Shown here piece by piece: positions 1 through 8,138 of a stretch of 64,000 nt of DNA. Each line of letters begins with the position of its first letter. Positions within the stretch are counted from its first letter, which is position 1. Made by a program: the position numbers and the translations under genes. Below the pieces are notes generated by a model that did not search any database, had not been told where the DNA came from, and saw nothing but the letters and a program-made list of their open reading frames with translations. The stretch lies in NCBI GenBank assembly GCA_016210045.1, contig JACQUX010000018.1:1-64000 (forward strand), written 5' to 3'. The stretch comes from Deltaproteobacteria bacterium (lineage in GTDB: Bacteria; UBA10199; GCA-002796325; JACPFF01).

Positions 1-45
1 GTCGGTCATCAGATTTGCAAACACGCTTGATCACACATCGGGAGT

Positions 46-211
46 GGAACGCGGTCCCGGGAGGGGCGCGAGGGGGGCCTGCGGGCGAGTCTGAGCGAGG
101 GAGTACGATGGGGTTGAAGCGCGACCGAGCGAGGTCTCAGTGAGCCGAGCGCCGTAACGCGAGGCGAACGGCCCGCAGGTCCCCCTCGCGCCCCTCCCGG
201 GAAATGGACAC
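46..211 (+). repeat. 166-bp dispersed element with 31-bp terminal inverted repeats, copy 1
   Basis: The arms at 56-86 and 171-201 are inverted repeats that agree at 30 of 31 positions (outer end CCCGGGAGGGGCGCGAGG). The 84 bp between them is also GC-rich. A second copy of exactly the same length lies in opposite orientation at 48748-48913, and similarity continues about 10 bp past each arm (GGAACGCGGT on one side, AATGGACAC on the other). No protein is encoded with any credibility. It resembles a MITE or a large REP/BIME-type structured repeat. It occupies most of the non-coding DNA before the permease gene. Confidence 0.85.
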
Positions 212-274
212 GGCAATCTAATGTTGCAAATGCGCCCTAAGATGCCTGCCACATCATAGCAGAGAGGAACGCAC

Positions 275-1747
275 ATGACACCCAACGCGCTCAGCAATCC
301 TGATCTTGCGCCGGTCCCCGCAGAACGGCGCACTTGGACTGCCACCCACTTCTTTTCGCTGTGGGTCGGCATGGCCGTCTGCATCCCGACCTACATGATC
401 GCCGCGTCGCTCATTCAAGGCGGCATGGATTGGCGGAGCGCGTTGCTGACCGTGTTGCTCGGCAATTGCATCGTGCTGATCCCGATGCTGCTGAACGGCC
501 ACGCCGGCACCAAATACGGCATCCCGTTCCCCATTCTGGCCCGCGCCGGCTTCGGGATTCGCGGATCCAACCTCCCCGCGCTGTTGCGCGCGATCGTCGC
601 ATGCGGATGGTTCGGCATCCAATGCTGGATCGGCGGCGCGGCGCTCTACACGCTGCTGCTCGCCCTCTGGCCCGCCGCGGCCGATGTCGCGCTGCAAATG
701 CCCGCGTTCATCGGCGTCGGCGTGATCCCGTTCGCGTGCTTCCTGGTGTTTTGGGCGATCCATCTGTATCTGATTTGGAGCGGCATCGAGTCGATCAAAT
801 ATTTGGAAACGATTTGTGCGCCGTTCTTATTACTCTGCGGGATCGCATTACTCGGCTGGGCCTATCGCGCCGCGGACGGCTTCGGCCCGATGCTCGCGGC
901 CCCGGCCCGCTTTACGAGCCGCAACGAATTTTGGCAGTTCTTCTTTCCCGCGCTCACCGGCATGGTCGGCTTTTGGGCCACGCTCAGTCTGAACATCTCC
1001 GACTTTTCCCGCTACGGCAAAACGCAACGCGCGCAAGTGCTCGGGCAAACGCTCGGCCTCCCGACCACGATGACGATGTTCGCCTTCATCGGCATCGCCG
1101 TCACGAGTGCCACGATCGTGCTCTTCGGCGAACCGATCTGGGATCCGGTCGCGCTGGTGCGCAAATTCGATTCCCCGATCCTCGTCGCCGTGTCGATGTT
1201 CGCGGTCCTGATCGCCACGCTCTCCACCAATGTCGCAGCCAACATCGTTGGTCCCGCGAACGATTTTTCCAATTTGGCGCCGGCAAAGATCAACTTTAAA
1301 CGCGGCGGTTACATCACCGGCGTGATCGGCATCGTGATGATGCCGTGGAAACTCGTCGCCGACCCTACCGGCTACATCTTTACTTGGCTAATCGGCTATT
1401 CCGCACTGCTCGGCCCAGTCGCCGCGATCCTGCTCGTGGATTACTTCGTGATTCGCCGCTGCCGACTCGTCGTGGACGACCTCTATCGCGACAACGGCGT
1501 CTATCAGTACACCAACGGTTGGAACCTCCGCGCGCTCGCCGCGCTGCTCGTCGGGGTCCTCCCCAATGTGCCAGGATTCCTCGCCCAAATCGGCCTCGTG
1601 GAAGCGACCCGCTTTCCCACGCTGAACGCGCTCTACCACTACGCCTGGTTCATCGGCTTCGCCGGCGCCGGCGCCAGCTACTACACACTCATGCTCCGCA
1701 CCAACGCCGCCCGCACGACAGCAGCTGCGCAAAGCGAAGTGGCGTAA
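275..1747 (+). CDS. NCS1 family nucleobase/hydantoin:cation symporter
   Basis: A 490-residue inner-membrane permease of the nucleobase:cation symporter-1 family (allantoin, hydantoin, uracil and cytosine carriers). About 12 hydrophobic segments run through the protein. The N-terminal stretch before TM1, the GTKYGIPFPILARAGFG region and the GWFGIQCWIGG segment are typical of Mhp1/PucI-like members; the C terminus is short and hydrophilic. A GAGAGGA ribosome site at 262-268 supports the ATG at 275. The gene stands alone, but preA/preT for pyrimidine reduction lie 14 kb downstream on the other strand, so a pyrimidine or hydantoin substrate is plausible. The exact substrate cannot be read from sequence. 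Confidence 0.9.
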   Translation: MTPNALSNPDLAPVPAERRTWTATHFFSLWVGMAVCIPTYMIAASLIQGGMDWRSALLTVLLGNCIVLIPMLLNGHAGTKYGIPFPILARAGFGIRGSNLPALLRAIVACGWFGIQCWIGGAALYTLLLALWPAAADVALQMPAFIGVGVIPFACFLVFWAIHLYLIWSGIESIKYLETICAPFLLLCGIALLGWAYRAADGFGPMLAAPARFTSRNEFWQFFFPALTGMVGFWATLSLNISDFSRYGKTQRAQVLGQTLGLPTTMTMFAFIGIAVTSATIVLFGEPIWDPVALVRKFDSPILVAVSMFAVLIATLSTNVAANIVGPANDFSNLAPAKINFKRGGYITGVIGIVMMPWKLVADPTGYIFTWLIGYSALLGPVAAILLVDYFVIRRCRLVVDDLYRDNGVYQYTNGWNLRALAALLVGVLPNVPGFLAQIGLVEATRFPTLNALYHYAWFIGFAGAGASYYTLMLRTNAARTTAAAQSEVA

Positions 1748-1794
1748 TTCGAGGCTCCCCACGCGCCGCAATGCCGTCCCGCGCGCCTTTCCGG

Positions 1795-1822
1795 TTGACA
1801 GCAGAAGTTCATGAACTATGAA
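1795..1822 (+). promoter_or_regulatory. possible sigma-70 promoter
   Basis: A perfect TTGACA at 1795-1800 is followed after 16 bp by TATGAA (1817-1822). It lies in the 343-bp gap between the permease and the HExxH gene and could drive the short reading frame at 1870 or give basal expression of the operon. The -10 box is imperfect. Confidence 0.35.
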
Positions 1823-1869
1823 TCAAACTACGGTCGTTCAGACGTGCTCAGAGTCCGGCGAGATCGCTC

Positions 1870-2049
1870 ATGTCATTCAACGCACAGTTTGACCGCCCTT
1901 CGCCTCCCATCCCCGCCATCCGTTCCACGTCCCGATTCCTGAACGCGAAAGTGTTCCAAAAGTTGGACTCACTACCGAATGCCAAAATGTCACCACTGGA
2001 ATATCAAGCAGTTAGTGATGCGCTGGGCGTGGCACGTGGCTTGCTTTAG
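1870..2049 (+). CDS. possible 59-residue small protein (doubtful)
   Basis: An ATG reading frame of 59 residues starting MSFNAQFDRP and ending GVARGLL, 41 bp upstream of the HExxH enzyme gene. The composition is protein-like and the position would suit a leader or precursor peptide. Against it, there is no clear ribosome site, and its last codons are the same bases as a near-perfect sigma-54 promoter (2030-2045), so the frame may be chance. It is listed because modification-enzyme genes are often preceded by a precursor gene. Confidence 0.25.
   Translation: MSFNAQFDRPSPPIPAIRSTSRFLNAKVFQKLDSLPNAKMSPLEYQAVSDALGVARGLL
2030..2045 (+). promoter_or_regulatory. sigma-54 promoter of the HExxH/peptide/kinase operon
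   Basis: TGGCACGTGGCTTGCT matches the RpoN consensus TGGCACG-N4-TTGCW completely, with correct GG(-24)/GC(-12) spacing. The predicted start point is near 2056, giving a leader of about 35 nt that contains the TGGAGG ribosome site (2074-2079) of the gene at 2091. This implies activation by an enhancer-binding protein not encoded in the window. Confidence 0.75.
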
Positions 2050-2090
2050 ATCAGGCCTGTGCGCGGCCACTTTATGGAGGCGCGTAACAC

Positions 2091-3014
2091 ATGGACGCTG
2101 CGACTCGTATGGAGCCACCTTCTGTCACACTCTCTGCGGATGGCCTGTTGAGCTCATTGCAACAGGGCGCATGGCTCTTCACCCAGCTTGTTCCGCCACT
2201 GCGCGACTCGCTCGAACACGCTGTGGCACAACACGGTACGACCGTGGACTCGGGCCTTCCGCTGTTTCTGCTGGCCTCGCTCCAGTATCGCCGCACAGCA
2301 CTCCCACATCAGATGGCTATGCGGTTCACAGCGGCACGCAATACGGCGATCGTGTCACGCGTCGCATCGCTGAGTGCGGTGGAAGAACGGGCATACTGGG
2401 AGGCTGCCTTTTGCACGCTGGCTCCGCGCACCGTCCCCTGCGCCGTGTCGGATGCCGACATCGAGATGCTCGAACATGCCACGCAGCAATTGGATCGGCA
2501 CGTACGAATCGCCGCCGCCACTCCGTTGAGCCGGTGGATAGAGGCCATCGCGCCCTTTGCCGAGGGTCCGTTCCGTTCAGCCTCTCACCCGCATTACCTC
2601 GGCTGCATCTTCCTGCGCCTAAATCGCTCGCCCGAAGAAACGGCACTATCACTGGCTCATGAACTTGCTCATCAGGAGTTGTTCTTGCTGAACCTCGTAG
2701 ATCGACTCATCGTGGCCGCGGCGGACTATCGACTGGTCCACGCCCCCTTCCAGGGCCGCGAACGTCCGTCGATCGGGAGGTTGCACTCGGCCCATGCCCT
2801 CTTTCGCATGGTCGATCACGAAAACGCGACTGCAGATCCTCGCCGACCTCGGCATGTCGATTTGCTTCAGGCCACCATTGATACTTTTCAGCCGGGCGAT
2901 CTGACGGCGCTTGGAAGGAGACTCGTCTATGAAGTTTATCAAGCGCAAGTGGATCGCCTGCGCGGTGATCGGCAGTCTCGCAGCCCTTTTAGTGGTGATG
3001 ATGAAAATCGATAG
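2091..3014 (+). CDS. HExxH-type peptide modification enzyme (putative alpha-ketoglutarate-dependent beta-hydroxylase)
   Basis: A 307-residue cytoplasmic protein with the signature of the HExxH peptide-modification family (TIGR04267-like, described as alpha-ketoglutarate-dependent beta-hydroxylases of RiPP precursors). LAHELAHQELFLLNLVDRL places metal ligands at H190 and H194 with E191. About 30 residues later comes PFQGRERPSIGRLHSAHA (R223, R225, H232, H235), corresponding to the conserved aromatic-P-x-R...RP...G-x-x-H block of the family. The N-terminal half is alpha-helical and less conserved. TGGAGG precedes ATG 2091. The next gene starts inside its last 86 bases. A true metallopeptidase is the alternative, but the second block argues for the modification family. 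Confidence 0.78.
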   Translation: MDAATRMEPPSVTLSADGLLSSLQQGAWLFTQLVPPLRDSLEHAVAQHGTTVDSGLPLFLLASLQYRRTALPHQMAMRFTAARNTAIVSRVASLSAVEERAYWEAAFCTLAPRTVPCAVSDADIEMLEHATQQLDRHVRIAAATPLSRWIEAIAPFAEGPFRSASHPHYLGCIFLRLNRSPEETALSLAHELAHQELFLLNLVDRLIVAAADYRLVHAPFQGRERPSIGRLHSAHALFRMVDHENATADPRRPRHVDLLQATIDTFQPGDLTALGRRLVYEVYQAQVDRLRGDRQSRSPFSGDDENR

Positions 3015-4488
3015 CCGCCCAAAACGAACACCGAGTGTCGCGCGGGACGTGAGCGCTTCTCCTGCCACCGTCACCCGACACGTTCCTACGGTCGGGTTCT
3101 TCCCCAATACCTTTCCGCGAGATCCGGTGGATATCAACCTCTACTTGGAACATATCCTCGTAGGCCAGATCCTTGAGCCGTTGGTGGAAAGCGCCCCTGA
3201 TGGCGATATCAGCCCATCAGTGGCACAGCAATGGACCATTTCCGCTGACGCGCGCACTGTCACGTTCATCATTCGCGAGGGCATAACATTTTCGAACGGC
3301 AAACCAGTCATGGCCGAAGATGTCAAATACAGTTTGGAACGACACTTGACATCGCACTCCCAAGCACGCACGTTCTTGGAGCACATTACGACGATCACTG
3401 CGAGCGATCCCCGCACGCTCAGGCTCCACCTCGATCGGCCGTATGTGGCGATCTTCAAGGCACTCAGCCGTGACCAATTGGGCATTGTTCCGGCTGGCTG
3501 GAGATTCGATTCGCATTCCGACGAGCCACTGATTGGTACCGGCCCCTATCGCGCTGTCCGCAACGAGAACGGATGGCGGTTGCTCCTGAATCCGTATTAT
3601 CGGGACCGAAGTCGCGTCCGCATCCCTGAATGGGACCCGATCTTCTTCGATGCCAAAAAACAGCAATATGACCATCTGCCACTTCCGGATTTAATGCCGT
3701 TTTTGGAGCCAGAAGTGGCCAAATCCGTGGAGGCGACGGCGGGGCCTGTGCTGACCAATTACACCCGACAGCGCGTGAACCATTTCGTCCAACTCTCCGC
3801 ATGGTGGAATCCGGCGGGGCCTCGGGCCTCTGATCGGAAATTACAAATGCGGGCTATGGTAGCAATGCGGACATTGATTGAGGCACGACGGGCCAAGCTG
3901 GGATTCCGTGCCGCTACGGGTGTTGTCCCCGAAGGAATCTCCGGTTATCTCCCGGAAATCCGGCGCCCCAGCAACGTGCATGCCGCTGATGACGGCGAGA
4001 CGATGGTCCGACTCACGGTCCTCGTCAACAAGAAGAACATTCAACTGATGAATGATCCAACAGACCTCGCCACAATCGAGCGGGATTATGGCGTGCGGTT
4101 CAATTTTTCCGAATACGGAGTGGCAACCGCCGATCAACTGACCGACGTACAACCCGATATCATCCTGTATTCTTTCGCCGGAGGGTTCCATGACCCTGAG
4201 GGATTCCTCGTTGTCCTGACCAGTCGTCTCAACGCCGATCTCCAGAGTGTCTTTGGCGCAGATTACCCCAAGTATGTCGCAGCTTCTTCAGAAACAGATT
4301 GGAATCAACGCGCGCGATTGTACCAAGATCTCGGTGCCGCGCTCATAGACAATTATGTGATGGTCCCTGGGTGGAAGTTCGATGTCATCTCGCTCACTGT
4401 ACCGGAGCTCGCTCACGTGGCATCGGTAAGCTATACGCCGAAATTGAAAAATTACTTCTTCGCGACTCAGGACAATGAAGGGAGGTGA
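2929..4488 (+). CDS. ABC-type solute-binding protein, family 5 (peptide-binding, OppA/DppA-like)
   Basis: A 519-residue protein with an uncleaved-looking N-terminal membrane anchor (MKFIKRKWIACAVIG, about residues 1-25), then a family 5 solute-binding domain: the ILEPLVE and VAQQW-ISAD segments, a TFIIREGITFSNGKP block and VKYSLER are family hallmarks. Members bind oligopeptides, dipeptides or nickel outside the inner membrane. ATG 2929 is chosen over the upstream in-frame ATG at 2911 because GGAAGGAG (2913-2920) sits 8 nt before it; the gene therefore overlaps the HExxH gene by 86 bp. No permease or ATPase genes are nearby, which suggests a binding or sensing role rather than uptake. Confidence 0.85.
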   Translation: MKFIKRKWIACAVIGSLAALLVVMMKIDSRPKRTPSVARDVSASPATVTRHVPTVGFFPNTFPRDPVDINLYLEHILVGQILEPLVESAPDGDISPSVAQQWTISADARTVTFIIREGITFSNGKPVMAEDVKYSLERHLTSHSQARTFLEHITTITASDPRTLRLHLDRPYVAIFKALSRDQLGIVPAGWRFDSHSDEPLIGTGPYRAVRNENGWRLLLNPYYRDRSRVRIPEWDPIFFDAKKQQYDHLPLPDLMPFLEPEVAKSVEATAGPVLTNYTRQRVNHFVQLSAWWNPAGPRASDRKLQMRAMVAMRTLIEARRAKLGFRAATGVVPEGISGYLPEIRRPSNVHAADDGETMVRLTVLVNKKNIQLMNDPTDLATIERDYGVRFNFSEYGVATADQLTDVQPDIILYSFAGGFHDPEGFLVVLTSRLNADLQSVFGADYPKYVAASSETDWNQRARLYQDLGAALIDNYVMVPGWKFDVISLTVPELAHVASVSYTPKLKNYFFATQDNEGR

Positions 4489-4493
4489 AAAGC

Positions 4494-4556
4494 ATGGAAA
4501 TCGATCTCACTGTCTTCGAGCTCGACATCTTTGCCGAAGCTCGCATCGACGAATGA
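4494..4556 (+). CDS. 20-residue acidic peptide, candidate precursor or signal peptide
   Basis: A tiny frame encoding MEIDLTVFELDIFAEARIDE, with one of the best ribosome sites in the window: GGGAGGTGA overlaps the stop codon of the preceding gene and ends 6 nt before the ATG. Seven of 20 residues are acidic and one is basic. A stem-loop follows at 4579-4606, as is common after short precursor genes. Its place between a peptide-modifying enzyme plus peptide-binding protein and a sensor kinase suggests it is the substrate of the first and the signal for the last. That role is inference; no family is recognised. It could instead be a translational coupling leader. Confidence 0.6.
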   Translation: MEIDLTVFELDIFAEARIDE

Positions 4557-4578
4557 GTGCCATTGGATAGTCCTGTAG

Positions 4579-4606
4579 AGCGTCATGGATGGGGTCCCAT
4601 GACGCT
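4579..4606 (+). terminator. intercistronic stem-loop after the peptide gene
   Basis: AGCGTCATGG (4579-4588) and CCATGACGCT (4597-4606) form a perfect 10-bp stem with an 8-nt loop. No U-tract follows, so it is more likely an mRNA-stabilising or partial-attenuation hairpin than a full terminator. It separates the short peptide gene from the kinase gene and overlaps an upstream alternative ATG (4589) of the kinase. Confidence 0.6.
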
Positions 4607-4648
4607 CCGCCCTCCCCGGGCATGCCGCGACTCGAAAGGACGTCTCGT

Positions 4649-7600
4649 ATGCTTGAAAACTCCGCGCTGCGTCACTTTGCCGTCACCGATGGCTTGCTGA
4701 AGGGCACGGCGCTGGTTGCTAAAGTCACGGGGCTGGCCGCCGTCGCATTGATGTCAAGTTTTGGCGCCAGCGCGATCCTCTTTTCGAGTTTTCTCCAGAT
4801 GCTGGCGACTGGGCTCTTGGAGGTCCCGACCGGCTGGCTGTCCGATCGATTTGGATGGGCTCGCACGTTGATCGTGGCACTGTGGGGAAAGTGTTGCATC
4901 ACGATGCTGATGGTCCTGGCCGTGGCGACCGCCGCTGCCGGCCACGTCGGACTAGCATGGAGTTGTCTCGCGTTTGAGGCCCTCGGCGATGCCATCGCGT
5001 CGGCACTGATGAACGGTTCTTATCAGAACGCCTATCTCGAATGGTATCGCGAGCGCAATGACGGTGAGGTGACTCCTCCCCCACTCTTCCTGGCGAGCTA
5101 TCGCTTCGCCCAGCGGGTTCGGCTCCTCCTGCCCGTCGTCATCATCGCCGCCGTGTCCGTGATTCGTTGGATCGGCCACTTGGCGGGAGAGACCGCTATC
5201 GTAGTGAGCTCGCTGGCGAGTTGTGGATTCGTGCTTGTATTGCGCGGTGTCGTCCTGGTGCGCATCTGCACCGACCTACAGCAGCAACGAGCGCGCGATC
5301 GTTTAGTGCCTTTCGCGATCGCCACTGTCCTGAATAGTGTGCGCACGCAGCTGCGCAGCGATCTGGCGCAAGCGCGAACCACGTTCGTCACGACGTGGCA
5401 TCCGTTTCTTCTGTATGTCCTCGGCCGGATTATCGCGGCAGCATCGGCCCTCTTTTTGATGGGGCATATCATGCAACGCTTCGTTGTGCTCTGGCATCTT
5501 GAACACTCCGGGTGGTCGGCGGCCACGATATTTGCAGTGGCTTACTATATTGCGGAGATGGGCATTGCGGCGACTCTGTTTCCGCGAATCACCGATCACA
5601 ATGTATGTCGGATGACTCGGATTCTGGCGATGGTCGCGATCTGCCTCGGCTTAGCCCACGGCATTCTCATGGTCACCGGCAGGGCACCGGTGAGCGCCTT
5701 CAGCATGCTCATTGGCTTTGCGCTCGTCGGCCTAATCGCCGGCAAAATGATGCAACAGTTCATCGCCTCGCGATGTGAGACCTGCGTGCCACAGATGATT
5801 CGTGCAACGTGGTTGAGTGTCGCGGAGAGCCTGGCACTACTGATCTACGCAACGATCGCAGGGATTGCCCTGACCGGTTCCCCGCCCACTGCATATTTGA
5901 CCGTTGTGGGTTGGTTGACGCTCGCGGCGGGCTTATTGGGATTCCTTGCGAACCGGGTGCCCTTTGTGCCGTCGGCACAGCGTTCCTTTCACGCCATCCT
6001 GCGCCACCACGTGCTCATGAGTATGCTCCTTGGGGCCGTCGCGTTTGGCGCGTACGACCTCATCGCCTCAATTCATGCCATGACGAAAACCCAACGGCAG
6101 TTTGAATCCACGCTGGGCGATGTCGTTGTGTCATCGATTCGAGAGCCGCTCACTCAGGGAAGTTTCACCGAGGCCAATCTACGACTTTCTCGCATGGAAA
6201 CCGCTGGGACGTTCCTGTGCTATCGCCTTACCGTTTGGGATTTTTCTCAAGATTCCTGTCCGGCAATGTCACGCGCTCGGTTATTCGTTCGCAATAGGGA
6301 GTTTCCCATTCGCCTCGCTACCAACGACCCGCGGGCGATCGGAACAATCACAATGCACTTTGATCAGACACCCATGGTCTGGGCGATCGTCCGACGGATC
6401 GGCATCGATATCCTGCTTTTTGCGATGTTTGGTTTCCTGGCCGTCCGAGTATCACGGCGCGTGGGACAGCATCTGACGCATGAATTACAGCAGGTTATCG
6501 AGCATACGGAGGACGCAAAGACTGTGCCCCACAGCACTCCGTCATTTATCACTGTTGAGTTTCAGCAATTATCGGATCGCTTCCATCAATTGGTTCGCTG
6601 TATTGAGGACAATGCAAAAAAAATAGCACTCGGCAAACTCGCCCTGCAAGTCGCGCACGATCTCCGTTCTCCACTGTCGTCGATTCAAGTGGCGGGGCGG
6701 ATTTTGGGGGAAGAGGTGGGACGCGAAGGACGGAGTGGGCAGGCAATGAATTTGTTGCGGCTCGGGTGTCATCGGTTGGGGGAGATTGCGAATGACCTGT
6801 TGCAGCGTCCGGCGGCCGCGGACGGCGCGCCAGCGGATGGGGCGTCACCGACGCCGGTGCCGTTTGCGCTGCACGAGGTGTGCGATGAGTTGCTGGGAGA
6901 ATTTCAGGCACAAACGTTGGGCGACGGCGTCACGTTCGTGAAGGCGTATCACCCCGAAGCGCTGGTGCTGCGCGGGGACCGGACGGGATGGGCGCGGGCG
7001 TTGGGGAATCTGCTGAAGAATGCGTTGGAGGCAATGCAGAGTGCGGCGGCGGCGCGGCCGATGCAACTGACCATCGGGACGGCCGTGGCGGGCGAACGCG
7101 TGCAGGTGCAGGTAACCGACACCGGTCCGGGGATGAGTGCAGCCACGGTCGCGAAGATCCTCCAGGGCGGGCACACGGAAGGCAAAGCGGACGGGCATGG
7201 GATCGGGATGACGGTGGTGCAGGAGGTGGTCACCGCGCATGGCGGGCAACTCGCGGTCGCCTCGGTCGTTGGACAGGGCACGACGTTCACGCTCACGGTG
7301 CCGGCGGCGTTGCTTGAACCGACAGTCGTCACGATTCCGGTGGAGGCAGGCAGCCTGGTCCTCGTGCTCGACGACGACCCGGGGATGCGGGAGCAGTGGC
7401 GGATGTTGTTGTGGGAACAGGACGTGGTCTGCGAACGATTTACGTGTTGGGAGGACTACGCGACCTCTGCTGCGGCGCACGACAGCGCACATCCGCCGCG
7501 CACGGTGATTGTGGATTACCACTTCGACAACAGTGCAGTGGATGGTGTGACGATCGTCCGCCGATTGCGGGGCCAAGGCGTGCCGCACCTCGTGCTGTGC

Positions 7601-8122
7601 ACTGCCGAGTATTGGAAGCCCTCGCTCCGCGAGGTAACACGGGACTTAGGTATCACGCTGTGTCCGAAGCCCGTCCCGCGCGTGGTCGTGGAGTGGATGC
7701 CGACAAAGCCCATCGGCACGAATGCCGCCGCGAATTGCCCAACGGAGATTACTGCGTCCACCGACGGTGCCCCCGTCACCGGCCCGGGCGTGTTGGTCAT
7801 TGACGACGACTCCGGGGTGCGCTTCGCGTGGGAGATGGAGCAAGCTCGCCTCGGCATCGGCACGTTAATGTCGTACGACTCCATGGAATCCTGCGCCGCC
7901 GCCGCGCCCGATTACGCGCAGTTCGATTTTGCATTCGTCGACAAGAATATCCCGAACAGCACCTGGCAGATCGCGCAAGTCATCACGCACTTGAAGGCCG
8001 CCGGCGTGAAGCGCGTGATCCTCGCCACGGGCGAAAATAAAATCCACACCCCCGACGACCCCGTCTGGACGCTCGCCGACGGCGTCGAGCCGTTGAAGGT
8101 ACCGGAGGTGTTGCCGAGTTGA
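4649..8122 (+). CDS. MFS transporter-like domain fused to hybrid histidine kinase with two receiver domains
   Basis: A 1157-residue fusion. Residues about 1-440 are an MFS-like multispanning domain, including the loop EVPTGWLSDRFGWART typical of MFS proteins. A TM (about 455-475), an extracytoplasmic loop of roughly 100 residues and another TM (about 580-600) follow. The kinase core has the H-box VAHDLRSPLSS (His670), N-box NLLKNALEAM, DTGPGM and GHGIGM boxes. Two receiver domains follow: LVLDDDPG with VDYHF (Asp956) and VLVIDDDSG with VDKNIP (Asp1098). The start at 4649 is preferred because GAAAGGA (4635-4641) precedes it; an in-frame ATG at 4589 lies in a hairpin loop. The layout recalls transporter-kinase fusions such as CbrA. 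Likely role: sensing the peptide or its uptake. Confidence 0.85.
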   Translation: MLENSALRHFAVTDGLLKGTALVAKVTGLAAVALMSSFGASAILFSSFLQMLATGLLEVPTGWLSDRFGWARTLIVALWGKCCITMLMVLAVATAAAGHVGLAWSCLAFEALGDAIASALMNGSYQNAYLEWYRERNDGEVTPPPLFLASYRFAQRVRLLLPVVIIAAVSVIRWIGHLAGETAIVVSSLASCGFVLVLRGVVLVRICTDLQQQRARDRLVPFAIATVLNSVRTQLRSDLAQARTTFVTTWHPFLLYVLGRIIAAASALFLMGHIMQRFVVLWHLEHSGWSAATIFAVAYYIAEMGIAATLFPRITDHNVCRMTRILAMVAICLGLAHGILMVTGRAPVSAFSMLIGFALVGLIAGKMMQQFIASRCETCVPQMIRATWLSVAESLALLIYATIAGIALTGSPPTAYLTVVGWLTLAAGLLGFLANRVPFVPSAQRSFHAILRHHVLMSMLLGAVAFGAYDLIASIHAMTKTQRQFESTLGDVVVSSIREPLTQGSFTEANLRLSRMETAGTFLCYRLTVWDFSQDSCPAMSRARLFVRNREFPIRLATNDPRAIGTITMHFDQTPMVWAIVRRIGIDILLFAMFGFLAVRVSRRVGQHLTHELQQVIEHTEDAKTVPHSTPSFITVEFQQLSDRFHQLVRCIEDNAKKIALGKLALQVAHDLRSPLSSIQVAGRILGEEVGREGRSGQAMNLLRLGCHRLGEIANDLLQRPAAADGAPADGASPTPVPFALHEVCDELLGEFQAQTLGDGVTFVKAYHPEALVLRGDRTGWARALGNLLKNALEAMQSAAAARPMQLTIGTAVAGERVQVQVTDTGPGMSAATVAKILQGGHTEGKADGHGIGMTVVQEVVTAHGGQLAVASVVGQGTTFTLTVPAALLEPTVVTIPVEAGSLVLVLDDDPGMREQWRMLLWEQDVVCERFTCWEDYATSAAAHDSAHPPRTVIVDYHFDNSAVDGVTIVRRLRGQGVPHLVLCTAEYWKPSLREVTRDLGITLCPKPVPRVVVEWMPTKPIGTNAAANCPTEITASTDGAPVTGPGVLVIDDDSGVRFAWEMEQARLGIGTLMSYDSMESCAAAAPDYAQFDFAFVDKNIPNSTWQIAQVITHLKAAGVKRVILATGENKIHTPDDPVWTLADGVEPLKVPEVLPS

Positions 8123-8138
8123 GTCTTGATAGCCTTGT

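Noticed and set aside
1979-2662. 227-residue plus-strand frame overlapping the HExxH gene
   Set aside because: Cys/Arg-rich and out of frame with the ribosome site at 2074 and with the HExxH signature.
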